Of a stretch of 63,442 nt of DNA, positions 63,239-63,442 are shown one piece after another. Every line of letters starts with the position of its first letter. Positions within the stretch are counted from its first letter, which is position 1. Source of the DNA: a virus; the IMG/VR virus record IMGVR_UViG_3300044641_000353, positions 1 to 63,442 of that record; one strand, written 5' to 3'. Made by a program: the position numbers and the translations under genes. The notes beneath the pieces are model-generated. The model did not search any database and had not been told where the DNA came from. It saw only the letters and a program-made list of their open reading frames with translations.

Positions 63239-63442
63239 TTAGAAGCCAAAGATAAAGGAGATCATAGTCGCTTTGGCTTGTGATACGCCAGAAGCTGCGG
63301 GTGCTTGGAAAGTTGGTAACGCTCCTGCGCCATTACTTGTCAAAACGTGTGTCGCTGTACCGGGGCCAGCCGATGCCTGAAATGCGCCGGTACTTGTAGT
63401 GCCTGAGAACACCACGCTATACGCAGTTGTTGTAGAAAGACC
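63239..63442 (-). CDS. Tail-fibre-like protein, C-terminal part (same gene as 1..754)
   Basis: The C-terminal end of the gene that starts at 754. It stops with TAA at 63239-63241 (C-terminus SQAKATMISFIFGF). Bases 63316-63442 repeat the left end and encode the same residues as 1-127. Together they form one frame of 276 aa. Confidence 0.85.
   Translation of the reverse strand, partial: GLSTTTAYSVVFSGTTSTGAFQASAGPGTATHVLTSNGAGALPTFQAPAASGVSQAKATMISFIFGF
63316..63442. repeat. Right copy of terminal 127-bp direct repeat
   Basis: Exact copy of bases 1-127. It closes the contig into a 63,315-bp circle. Confidence 0.95.

Overview
The window is one complete circular phage genome, linearised inside a gene. 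Bases 1-127 recur exactly at 63316-63442, so the unit is 63,315 bp. A tail-fibre-like gene that starts at 754 on the minus strand runs off the left end, continues from 63315 and stops at 63239. The joined frame is 831 nt (277 codons) with no internal stop. The 127-base overlap looks like a k-mer overlap from assembly, so the molecule is circular or circularly permuted. No integrase, excisionase, CI/Cro pair, phage RNA polymerase or tRNA gene was found. The gene set points to a lytic tailed phage of podovirus type: P22-like portal, adaptor and gp10-like tail genes, no tape measure or sheath, and giant internal or ejection-type proteins. The host is an unknown, probably Gram-negative bacterium that reads sigma-70 promoters. 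I cannot name it.

Layout. Two divergent gene sets start in the 17.7-18.1 kb intergenic region and converge at a strong terminator near 38.4 kb. The minus-strand set (17713 down to 1, then 63315 down to 38416) holds terminase, portal, a GroES-like co-chaperonin, scaffold, major capsid protein, many small basic Lys/Gly-rich proteins, a first holin candidate, adaptors, fibre and tail proteins, a lysis cluster (3TM holin, GH24 endolysin and small membrane proteins at 56.3-58.2 kb), a gp10-like tail protein, and five large low-complexity proteins including products of 2026 and 1946 aa. The plus-strand set (18121-38328) is early and replication functions: small early genes, a MoxR-type AAA ATPase with a metallopeptidase/VWA protein, a VRR-NUC nuclease, family A DNA polymerase, a Cas4/RecB-like nuclease, an SNF2-type helicase, a possible ssDNA-binding protein, an HTH protein and a primase-helicase.

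Regulation is the most unusual part. A 13-bp palindrome, CTAACAATGTTAG with an odd centre, occurs 13 times exactly and 4 times with one mismatch between 17970 and 28552, and I found no copy elsewhere. It lies before ribosome binding sites, between genes, and inside coding frames. At several gene junctions it supplies the upstream stop and/or the downstream ATG. Three near-consensus sigma-70 promoters (18014, 19513, 22006) share the tail TGTGGTATAATATA, and each predicted transcript begins with a hairpin. Two further promoters (28598, 33598) carry a related palindrome, TTGACAAWGTCAA, over the -35 box. The second of these feeds a 95-nt structured leader closed by a perfect 13-bp stem. A 640-bp noncoding region at 18990-19630, with a 43-bp tandem duplication and eight GTTACG hexamers, is the best replication-origin candidate.
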